A DNA stretch of 64,000 nucleotides from Plazaster borealis (taxonomy: Eukaryota > Echinodermata > Asteroidea > Forcipulatida > Labidiasteridae): contig CM037472.1 in NCBI GenBank assembly GCA_021014325.1, positions 34,620,234-34,684,233 on the forward strand, read 5' to 3'. Both the position numbers and the translations under genes were made by a program. Shown here one piece after another: positions 12,501 through 24,500 of this stretch (positions are counted from its first letter, which is position 1; every line of letters begins with the position of its first letter). Below the pieces are notes generated by a model. It made no database searches and was not told the DNA's origin. It saw only the letters and a program-made list of their open reading frames with translations.

Positions 12501-15500
12501 TTTAGAGTACCTGGATTCGGATGCTAACCTCATGAATAAGAATCACATGGGAGAGCTGCAACAACTTCCATCATGAGTCTTTGTTAATGCCAATATTTAC
12601 TTTTGTACACGCGACCGGCAGCTGAATATCCAGTTCCAAGCATAAGGCTCCAGGACACATACTCCAGTCAGCCCAGAATCCAAACCCACATTCTGCAAAC
12701 ACAAAATGTGCCACCCTCATTTATTCCACAAGACTCGGGGGAAAGCACTTGGTATAGACCTGACATGCTTACAAATGAGCCACCAAGCCTGGACTTCCTA
12801 CAGGCACGATTTGTACACGGCCCGACGGAAGAAAACATTAAATCTGAAACTGTATGGAGATTGCACTGTCTGATTTGTATCAACTTTTGAAAAGGAAGAA
12901 AAGGGGCACATCTCAAAACTTGCTCAGCTGCTACTTTTATAACTCTTGAATTTATGTGGAAATTGAGACATAAAATTAACAATTTCTCATATGACCAGTG
13001 CAGTTTCTTGCCTGCCAGAAACGCCCTAGAATGTGAAAGGTCACTCTTTTTGTAAACAAAGGTTACATGGTAATACAGTGCTGAAATTATACATTGCTGT
13101 AATGCAAGCCAGAGCTTTATTTCACAAAGCGCCAAGATTCATCTTAAGATAAATTGTCAGTGGTATTACCATAAAGATTTGTATGGTGACAACACACTTT
13201 GCTGAACAGTTAGGATTGATTTGTACTTAAGATCAAGGTTTTAGATTCAAGTTTCATTTATTTTCCACAGTATCGAAATGAAGAATGACAGTATCAATCG
13301 AAAGCGATCCATACAAAACTACATTTTATTTAAAATTATCAAGTTATAAACCATAAGGGAAACTGACTGGCTAAATTCTGACTGGCACCCTCGAACAAAG
13401 ATATTGACAAAATAGGGAGACCGCCAACATTATGGTAGATAGCTCAGTTGGTAGAGCGCCTGCACTTTAATCTGTAGGTCACAGGTTTAAAGGCACTGAA
13501 CACGTTTGGTAATTGTCAAAGACCAGTGTTCTCACTTGGTGTATCCCAACATATGCATAAAATAACAAGCCTGTGAAAATTTGGGCTCAATTGGTCATCG
13601 AAGTTGCAAGGAAATGATGAAAGAAAAACACCCTTGTTGTACAAATTTGTGTGCTTTCAGATAGGAATAAAACCTTCTTGCAAGAAGTTTTTATTATTTT
13701 AGTGAGAAATTACCTCTTTCTCAAAAACTACGATACTTCAGAGGGATTCATTTTAGAAGCAGAGCTTGTAGACAGCGGTCCTATTTGACATACATGCCCA
13801 TTGAGACAAAGATAAAAAACAATGTTGAGTGAATGCTGAGATCAATCTTAGCTCTTTGTGAAATCAAGCCGAGATTGTTCATTATCTCCTATGCATTATT
13901 TACACTCAGTAAATCCTTTACAGTGCTTTAAGGCATCATTTAATTTAGTGATAAATTGATCATATGGACACATTAATTGTTTACTCGTTTTTTGGCAAAT
14001 GGCAACCCCCCAAAAAACAGGTCACAATAGCACCCTCAAGAGTCTTCTTTCCCATTCTGAAAACTGTGTGGCCGTGCGATCTTGATTTTTCATTTTACAA
14101 CTATTTTTATGAAGGGATGTAAATCGGTCGCTAGCGGAAGGTTGGCGCGTGAAAGAGTTAAACACTTCTTAATGTTGACTTGTTTTTGTCTATTTGACAT
14201 TGTATCACAGGTGGATTACTACATATCACAGAGTGATGCTGATAATCATGCCGTCAGAGAGGCAGCATGTGCCTGCATTGCTGAGTTGGGATCCAAGGTA
14301 AACCCTCTACCACCCGCCCTGTAGACCCCTCCCCCAACCCCCATTCACCACAGATGCATCACACAAATCCTGTCTGTCATTTTGGTGGGCAAATTGACCA
14401 TATTTTAGAGTGCATGAGGGTGCTTTCAACAGGGAATTTTCTTCGTCTAATATTAAACTGCCTGTATGTTTTTTTTCTTGCATCAATGATAAAATACATC
14501 AAAATAATATTAACTTGAACAAAAAAGTTTGTTTATTTATTTATTTATTACACATCCAACAGCACAGTCAGCGCCAACAACAGGAGGAATAGAAAATGAG
14601 AAGAAATGTTCAGTTTTAGATGATCCCCTGATCCCCAACCTGTTTACTTGTTTTGTATCATGCTGTAACGCTTTCTGCTAAAATGTGCACATCATTTTCA
14701 TTCTCCTACTCATTAGACACTGTCCCACACCAATAAGGAACACCGGTAGACTGACTGTGTTATATGGATCATGGGATGTAACTAGGTTTAATCTGAAAAC
14801 AACCACACATGAGAAATAACAATTAATCATGTGCCATAAGAACAACAGTAACTAATACTAATACATAGTCTTGCAACCAATACATTGTTAAACACTATAG
14901 TAAAGATAATAGAGGCCAAAGCAGAAGTCATACTTAATTACATGGCAGCAACAATAGCAGATCTCAAATCAAGGAAAAGCGTTTGGAAATAGAGTCAATA
15001 GTTAGCAAATCATAGGACATGTAAAATAATGTTTTTATGAATAAAAGAAAGACTTACGACTCTACTGAGCTTAATGATGTCACCAGCACAAAAAGAAGAA
15101 AGACGTCAACATTGGATACACATATGTAGACATCAAAACTTATTTAAATATTTATCGCCGAAACTGCTTAGACTTTGCAGCTTAGTGTCAAACTAACACA
15201 TATAATGTCTTTAACCATGGAGGTAGGTCTAACCATGCCTACAGTAGCCTACGTAATAACCAAACCGTCTGCTCCACACAGACATGCACTGTGCATGTGA
15301 CCACCCAACCTCACACATGTGCCTAGAACAGTAGTGTTACTATGGGAAACTGACCCTGAAACAATAAATGAACTGGTGTAGCATAGCAAATTGCACACAC
15401 ACAATAAACTACATGGACTAAGGTGAGCATGCGTTACACGTGCGAATTTGATTCACATACGCCCTCACGTGGTCAAAAATATGGCAAATTGCACACAAAG

Positions 15501-18500
15501 TATGGTGGGCTTGTAGTTCTAAGCTCCTGCAACTACATGCTAGATGCAGATGATATGTTAACACAGTAAATGTAACCCCCACTATGTTTTGGTATTATTA
15601 TTCAGAAACATATCTTCAAAGTCAACATACTGAAAAATTACAATGATTAACAGCAAACAACAGTCTAAATATTCTAAAATAAGAAATAACTATAAATAAG
15701 TAGTAAACTTGCGGAGTATACTGTTCGAAACGTCGAGACCACAACGGCTCTTTTCAGAGCCAACACTCCCACAAAGAGATTTACACATGGTTGTACCCGC
15801 AAATTTTACTATTTATTTATAGTTATTTCTTATTTCGCAACACCATGCAAAGCTTCAAACAACACTTATTCTAAAATAGATGTCATTTTAATAGCTGGGA
15901 ATATTAATTTGTATCAGAGTAGGAATGATACGTCAACGTGTAGGGAAATGGGAAAGCAATGCTTTAGTACCTTTCCCTTTCTTTTGTGAGAATATTTTGT
16001 TTATATACAGTTAATATTTGATTATTCCACATTTCCACAGATTGATCAAGACGTTGTTCGTCCTTTTGTACCAAGTCTTCTTGGAGGCTTGCTAGACTGT
16101 TTCAAAGATGACAGCTGGCCAGTACGGGATGCGGCTTGCATTGCCTGTGGTAAATTTGTCAACTGTTTCCCCGTGGAATCAAGGTGAGAAGGGCATTTTG
16201 CCTAAAAGCTAATGTGAGACCTCAGAGTTTCCATGGAATTCTATGTTTTTCAGAATTAGTGGTAAATATATTGGCATTGTATTTTCTCCTACTGCCTTGC
16301 ATTTGTCCAACCCCAAAAGTGCAGTGGACTGTACATCATTGCGTCAGTGCAAAAACATTGTATCTTGATTTTGCAAAAACATTGTATCTCGCACGAAAAT
16401 GCTTCGTGCAAAAACGTTGTATCTCAATGCCTACTTGTTTTGTGTGTACATCCAGGTTATATTAGTTAAGCGAGGTACAACGGTTTGACAATTTCGAACT
16501 CAGGCGTAACGTAAGTGCTATTTTAGGAGATGTAAATTTTTCGCACTGACATGACGACATGTACTAAAGACTGAAGACAGTCTCCTGACGATGACCAGAG
16601 CAAGTTAGTCGAAACGTTGAGACCAATTAAGAACTCACTCCGCAGCAGTGAATTATTGACAAGAAGTCCCCAGATCCACTAAGCGAAAGTAGTAGTCCTG
16701 ACCGATTTCCTACCTTCCACCCAGGTAGTAATTAAGAAGCAGGACAGTTCTTTTTTAGAGCTTGGTAGTCTCCCGAATTCCGAAATCTACTCTGCGGCAG
16801 TAGAACACATTACAAGACAAGTTCTCAAAGAACCTAATCTACACAGTAAAGTAGATATACACATGGTGTTACAGGGGTCGAAATTAAATTAAATTGCCAC
16901 TAGCCAGCAGGGACAGTGAAAACAAAAAGTTACTGGCCCGCTAGAAATGTTGGTGGCCCAAAATCATTTTGTAATTAAAGGTATCGTACACGTTAGGTAA
17001 TGACTCAAAACAAATATTAGCATAAAAACGTACTTGGTAACAAGCAACGGAGAGCTGTTGATAGTATAAAACATGGTAGGAAACCACTCCCTCTGAAGTA
17101 ACGTAGTTTTTGAGAAAGAGGTATATTTCTCACTAAAATAATAAAAACTTCTTGCAAGAATTTTTTATTCCTATCTGAAAGCACACGAATTTGTACAACA
17201 AGGGTGTTTTTTCTTTCATCATTTTCTTGCAACTTCGATGACCAATTGAGCCCAAATTTTCACAGGCTTGTTATGTTATGCATAAGTTGGGTACACCAAG
17301 TGAGAACACTGGTCTTTGATGACAATTTCCAAACGTGTTCAGTGCCTTTAAAACTAAATCAGCATCATTATATTTGTGATAATCGTAACCCTCCTCCCGA
17401 CCGTCGGGAGGAGGGTTACGATTATCGCAACTACATCATTAGGGGGCCTTTAAAAAAACACCGAAAAACAACAAAACTAAACAAATAAAGAGGAAACAAA
17501 TCTTACATTATACAGTAAAATAATCCTTCTGTTCATCCAGGGTATTATAAATTGTGTAATTTTTGTAAAATAAAGTCTACACGTACGTTGCGTAGTTGAT
17601 TTCGTAAACAAGCTAACAATCCAAGGAACATGCTCATCACACCACTGCACCATGTGGTCGACGAAATGTGCGTGCATACCAGCGAGGACAGTGCTGTATA
17701 AGGTTGCCCGCGCACCAGCGATGTGATTTTGCTTTTTTTGGGGAAAACACTTTTTTCCTGAGCATGCGCAGACACGTCAAGTCTTTCGTCAAGGCGTTTG
17801 TAACTATCGCGTAATATTTCATCTATAGAGGGCGTTTACTCTTATGCTATCGCATTGTTCAAAAACGCCCTCTAGCGTTGAATATTTCTAGCACGCACAA
17901 AACGAAGACTGTAAGCCTGTAAATTGGAAACGACGTGACTCTGCTTGTCGCACAGAGTGCGTTGTGTACATCAGGATCGCAAAAAGAAAATGTCGTCTGT
18001 ATTTCGCGGAACTTTCGACTGAATTTTCAACAGTCGGATCGTAGCAGGCAGATCCCAGCGCCTGGGTTCCGGTGATATTTTGAGGAGGATATTTTCCACT
18101 GTCCCACCGGGCTATCAGTTTTGGTGACTTCGGTGGCCCGGAGATCTTTTCACTGGTCAGGGGCCAGCGGGCCACCGTTAATTTCGACCCCTGTGTTACC
18201 GCAAACTGAATATACATTGATACCTCACCATGCAATGCCTCAAATCCTATATACTAAAGACTAGTCGTACCATGTGCTTGGAAGCTGGTTACATGCATGT
18301 CAGGCTGGGTACTTCATTGCGAAAGTCAAATCTTTGTCAAAATCAATCATTTCAAACTTAAGTGAGCTTCATCGATGTACACTTTGAGCCAATCACGTCG
18401 CTGGTAGATTGTGGAAAAATGTGTTGTGAAAATCAACTTTAAGTATAAGTTTAGTATAAGTTCGTCCAGGGAAAAGTCCTGCAGTGTGAATGGTATCTGT

Positions 18501-21500
18501 TGTATGGCGCCCTCAGTGGTCTAGTGATTGAGACATCTGCTTTTGAATGTGGGGGTCGTTGGTTCAAATCCCACCGAGTAGCTGGTCTGGGCTTGAATTT
18601 AGGAGAAACATCCACCAGACCTGTTGACTGGACCAGAATTGTTTGTACAAGACCAGAATCAAAATGACAACATGCATTTAAACGCACTAAGACATTTGTG
18701 AAGAAGTTTTATGTCATCTGTCTTTTGAGGTATTATATACGCAATAGAATTAAAACGTCAACATTTAAACATTTGTTTCTGTTCACGATATTACACAGTG
18801 AGGTACATGTATTGTTTTTCAATTGAAAAACACAAGACCGCTGGACTTGTCCGGTCATAAGTCTACTGGCCCGACACTAAAACCACTGGCCTCTGGCCTA
18901 AGGTCCAGTGTAAAATTCGAGCCCTGCTGGTGGAAGGGTAAAAACAAAACAATAATCTGCAATCAACATTGTTTGCTGCTTGTTTATCTAAACTCCGAAA
19001 GCTAAAATTCCTGTACTTTTTTGTTTAAATATTATTTCTATCAGACCAAGTATGGAGGTGCTGTATCCGCTTTTCTTTGCAAACCTAGCTGACAACATTC
19101 CATCTGTGAGACAAGGAGCTGCTGTTGCTCTCCGTAATGTATCCAAGGCCTACGGTAAGTTGTGCTCTGCAGAGAAAAAAATGCTAGATTAGTATCGGAA
19201 AATTCATTGTCTCATTTTAATTGAACATACAAAACATCAGTTTGAAATCAGTACCTTTCTTACATACAGCTTACGGTCCAATTTCATAGAGCTGCTTAAG
19301 CGCTAAAAAAACAGTTCAGCACAAAACAATTTTGCAGTCCTGAAAAAGGTCATCAGCTAAAATACCATGTCATATGTACCGTTTGAAACAGGATTCCTGC
19401 TTATTTTCGCTTAGCAGAAAAATATTAAGCGCTATAGTCTGCTTAAGCATCTCTATGAAATTGGGCCCTGGAAACAAAGGTCATTTTACATTTCATCTTT
19501 TCCGGACTTTGACCGCCTCCTTGGACAATACATGATTAAACAAAAAATGATTTACAAAATCCTTCATGGTCTAGCCCCAGTGTATATAAGAGACATGTTG
19601 TCTACATACCATCCTCGGCCCAATCTGAGATCCTCAAACAAACCACTGTTAATAATAATAATAATAATAATAATAAGACTTGTAATGCGCACATATCCAC
19701 CCTGCTGGGTGTTCAAGGCGCAGTAAAAACCAAAAAACAAAACAAAACAAAACAAAGACAAAAAAACAGACACAACAAAATTAGTCCTTGAAAACCTGTG
19801 ACATAAGATAAGTTTTGAGAAGAGATTTGAATTTTGTGGTACAAAAACAAGATCTAAGATTAAGCGGTAGAGAGTTCCAGATGCATGGCGCAGCTGAAGA
19901 AAAAGACCTGTCACCCCATGAGTGTCGAGACTTGGGTTCAACGAGGAGAAGCATGGAACTTGATCGAAGATTCCTTGATGGAGTGTAAACTTGAAGTAGT
20001 TCAGAAATATAGTGGGGAGCCTTGCCATTAAGTGCTTTGTGGACAATGAGCATCAGCTTGAATATGATTCGTTGAGAGATAGGGAGCCAATGTAGTTGTT
20101 TCAGAATGGTGGTGATAGAACAGGATTTTCTAGACAGTGTCACAATGCGGGCAGCGGTATTTTGGAGGCGTTGAAGACGGTAAATCTGGTTGTTAGGAAG
20201 ACTGTAGAGAAGAGCATTGCCGTTGTCAAGACGAGAAGTAACAAATGCATGAATGACCTTTTCAGTGGCACTTTTGTCCAAGTACTTGCGAATCTTACCA
20301 ATATTCCTGATGTGATATGATGACAGACGAACGATGTTGTTGATGTGTGGTTGAAGTGTCATCGATGAATCAAAAATAACCCCTAAGTTCCGAGCTTGCA
20401 GCGAGGGAGCTATCCGAGCATCACCGATGGAAATGTATGGAACTGAAACCTTTGTTAACTGTTGACGTGACCCAAATAGAAGGAACTTTGTCTTATCATC
20501 ATTTAACTTCAGGAAGTTTTGTTGTGTCCAACGTCGAATCTCTTGGATGCATTTCTCAAGTCTTGCAATAGATGCATTGGCGTTTTCTTGAGAAGATTTA
20601 AACGTGATGTATAGCTGAGTGTCGTCTGCGTACACATGGTAATTCAGATTAAATTTCAGGATGATGTCACGAATCGGTAAAGTGTACAGCGTAAACCACT
20701 GCGGGCCCAGTACCGACCCTGTGGCACAGAGTAGTTCAAAACAACAGGGTCTGATATTGCGGTGCCAATACATACATGCTGAGTTCTATTGTAGAGATAC
20801 GATTTGCACCATGCTAGGGCTGTGTCCTCTATGCCAAGGTGATTCTGGAGCCGAGAGAGAAGGATGTTGTGATCAACAGTGTCAAAGGCAGCACTCAAGT
20901 CTAGCAGGACTAGTGCTGTTAGGTTACCATTGTCCATTGCAGAAAGAATATCGTTGCTCACACGGACTAGTGCAGCTTCTGTCCCATGGAAAGGCTTGTA
21001 TGCTGACTGGAACACGTCGGACAGGTTGAAATGATGAATGTGATCAGAAATGCGTGATGAAACTACTCGTTCGATGACTTTTCCAAGATATTTTAAGTTA
21101 GCAACCGGTCTGTAGTTTTTGAATATCTCCTTGTCCAGGTTTGGTTTCTTGATGAGCGGCCTGATGTAGGAAACTTTGAGGCTATCGGGGAAACAACCAG
21201 AACTGAGAGATTCGTTTACAAGATTAGTGATGTAGGGTAAAAACTGTTGAACATTCCTAAATGTCATTCTTCATCAGGTGACAGAAGCTTTCATGTGCAC
21301 CAGCGATATAGAATGATCTCCCCTGTCAACTCCGTACACTTGACTCCTTACAGATCTTCAAAAGCCAGCTTAAGACTCATTTCTCTGAATTCGCTTACAT
21401 TTAGTCCATGCGCTTGTCATCTCCACATGAAATTCTGTGAACTATTTTGTCTCTAATTTTTCATCACTTTGCTGAGGCGCCTCAGAATAGGCAACTAGAA

Positions 21501-24500
21501 TGACTTTATTAGAGAGGTTTCGCAAGCGTATGGATATGGATACAGATACAGATACGATAATGGTATCCATTCATGTTGGATGCGTGGAGCATGTGGAGTG
21601 TCAGATTTTGTTTCGCAATCATAGAGTTATGTGTCAGATATACAGTATACACATGTTCATATTTTCAAATACTGACCTAATTAACCTAATATTTGAAGAA
21701 TCTCATCTCGTCGATTATAAATCACTCTCCACACAGGTGAAGATGTGAACACTCTTCTCTTGGACAGAATCAAAGATGGGGTTGCTGGTCTCAAGCAGCA
21801 GACTGCCACAGTCGAAAAGTACAGTGACCTTGAACAGGGACCTGCGACCTTCGGTGTGGTCAAGAGGCTACGAGACAATGATGTTGAGCTGCACTCTGAT
21901 AATCAGGTTGGTTTGCAAATGCAGTTCGGAAAACAAGAGTTGCATTCTCTTTATTGAAGAGAAATGACTGACTGGAGACACTATTTTATTCTTTTGGAAA
22001 ATGATTAGGTTTTATCTTATCTCCATGTCTTTGTTGGTGTTTGGAGTTCTCAATTGTGTTAATTAGGCAATTAACAGTGTGAGGAGCTGGTCTTCAATGC
22101 TTGGTAATGACCGGGTTGGTGGCTGGCCGTTGTTATTGGACAGAGCCGAAGGCGAGGTCCATAACAGCAGCCAGCCACCAACCTGGTCCGTATTGCCATA
22201 AATAACTACCTTTAACGAGAAAACAAATGTAAAACTCATCAGAATTTATGTTTTTTCTTTCGCCGATATTTTTTGGAATTGTTCTGTTCATGTTCAAGGG
22301 CCATTCTTTAGGGCTGTTCAATATTTGCATGGGACCTAATCTCTTCCACATATTTAACCATTTATGGAAATTTTGCGTGTACCAGCTGCATTAAATTGAT
22401 ACATTGTCTGTGTGTTCATGCATTGTATGCACGCGGCACAACCTCTCCTTGCAAAAAAAAACACCAGAAAAACAATTAATACAAAGAAAACAGTTGATTT
22501 GATAGTTCCCGCACAACAAGCATAGTACTTATACAAAACATTTACACAATAATATGCTTGTTAAGGGGCCATTTATTCGCTAGTTCAATAGTACAGCTTT
22601 AAACAAACTATAAATATATTAGTAGGAAAATATATTTAAGAAAATACCAATGAAAGACAACACCATCATCATCAAAGGCTGTGTTCATCAGGATGGAGCC
22701 TTCCTCGTGAAAATGCCATTCCTTGCTGTTATTGTCAATACTATTCCTTCACAAGATCTTATGTCATCCCTCCATCTTCTTCTTTGTTCAGCCTCTTCTC
22801 CTTTTCCTCATTCTTGGTTACACTCCGTCATCTCTAGACCAATGCTGGTTCATATTTTCCAGGAGTTTTTCACTTTAGTACAATCACAACCATGCAATCC
22901 AAGTATCGCTACATTTGTCTCGTTCTAGATGTATTCTTGTGGATCCTTGGCTCCTAAAATGGGGCGTGGTTCCAAGAGAGAAGGAGGGTGCATGGATCAT
23001 AAATTCCGCAGGCCCTCAGAGCCCTGGGAGATTTGTGATGGGTAAGTAATATCTAGTTCTCTTCATGCATTCAAGCGATGGTGTATCAGATTTGTGTTTT
23101 TCTTCCTGTGCAAGTTTCGCTTGTATTGGAACATTGGGAGCCGTTAAAGTGCCCAAGTTTGTTTCCTTCATGCGTTAAAGCAATATACGTGGGACCAGAG
23201 TGGTCACAAAACGTTTGAGTACGCCTAAGACTTGCACAGTCTTTTCAAAAGTTAAATTCAAATTGTCAGTCCGCTCAGTTGTATGTAGAAGAAACCCCAA
23301 ATAAACTTCTTCTTTTTTATTTCTAGTTAAGCTATATTATGACTAAATTCATTGCATTCAAAGGACACTCACAAAAAAAAGGACTTTAGATGAGAGAAAA
23401 TAATTCAAACCATGAAATAGAAAATGGCAACACCTAAAGTAAGAATAAAACATTCTTATTGTAGACAATAAGACACCTTCATTTACTTTTGGCAAAGTTT
23501 TTGCTGATCAAGAAAATCTTTAAAAACATTCTCAGCCTCTCAGGCTTGGAATTGCACAGAGACCATGGAGGCCATGTCCTCTGTTGCCCTGGTCTTGGCC
23601 TTGGTGCCCTTTCAAGAGTTTCCCATAGACTTTAACCTTTTCCAATGAAAGTGCCCTTTGCAAAATTAAAATGTCCTCGCCCTCTCAAAGATGAAATTCC
23701 AGGCCTGGGACCGTATTCACAAAACTTTGCTTTGTGGTGCACTAAGCAAACCTTTCTTGGTGTATCCCAATGTGTGCATGGGATGACGGGCCTGTGAAAG
23801 TTTTGGGCTCGGTTGGTCATCGGGGTTGCAGGAAAGTGATGAAAGAGGGAATACCCTTGTGGTACAGGTTTGTGTGCTTTCAGATATATAGGAATGAAAA
23901 CTTCTTGTCTTGGTGAGAAAGTGCCTCTTTCTCAGGGGCTGCGTTGCTTCGGAGGGAGTCGTTTCCTACAATGTTTTATACTGTCGGCAGCTCTCCGTTG
24001 CTTATTGCCAAGTGGGTTTTTGTGCTGATGTTTGTTTTGAGTCATTACCAAACGTGTGAGATGCCTTTAATAATAATCGTGAGACACACGAAAGGATTTC
24101 ATCGCTAAAGCGTGCCCTCTTAATATTTCATTTTGTAGCGTAAGATATTGAGTTTGGGCGGTTGAGTGACCATACAACTCTCATCATGATCGTTAGGTTT
24201 CAATAATGTATAGCCAAGCGTTGATAAAAAATGTTAGCTCTATCTACATTATTGAAGGCATAATTAAAATGTATGCAGTCAGCATTAAAAGGTTGTCGTC
24301 TCCATTTATAGTCTCATTCGACTCATAAAGAAAAAGAAAAGAAAAAAAAGAGCAAAACTTAATAAGTTTTAAGTACCTGGCTAACTTAAGTTTGGCTCTT
24401 AACTACCTTTTTGCAAAAACATCTAAGTACCCCACTTATCTTAGCACACAGCTTAAGTCTCAAAAATAAACTTATTAAGATCACACATGTGCAGATGCGC

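Larger units (their letters stand above)
16872..18193. mobile_element. 1.3-kb non-autonomous hAT-like element
   Basis: Ends CAGGGGTCGAAATTAA and its exact complement, with TGTTA on both flanks (16867-16871, 18194-18198); the empty site is preserved in the repeat at 30200. CAGGG ends and a short duplication fit hAT (5-bp class). Contains a nested TTAA MITE (16975-17351) and a hairpin (17378-17426). No intact transposase. Confidence 0.75.
16570..18235 (+). mobile_element. repeat with hammerhead-like core, split by a 1.3-kb element
   Basis: Segments 16570-16871 and 18194-18235 together match the uninterrupted copy at 29876-30223 (shared CCGAATTCCGAAATCTACTC-like block and GTGTTACCGCAAAC end). 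The 5' part holds CTGACGA ... GTCGAAAC, resembling a hammerhead ribozyme core. Possibly a Penelope-like element terminus; no reverse transcriptase seen. Confidence 0.5.

Noticed and set aside
12668..13135. 155-codon minus-strand frame
   Set aside because: Lies in the 300-bp interspersed repeat and is not kept open in the other two copies.
13436..13486. tRNA gene on the + strand
   Set aside because: B box is cut by a MITE and the 3' half is absent.
19564..20046. 160-codon minus frame beside the RT
   Set aside because: Overlaps the LINE 3' end in a shifted frame and includes the (ATT)n tail translated as poly-Ile.
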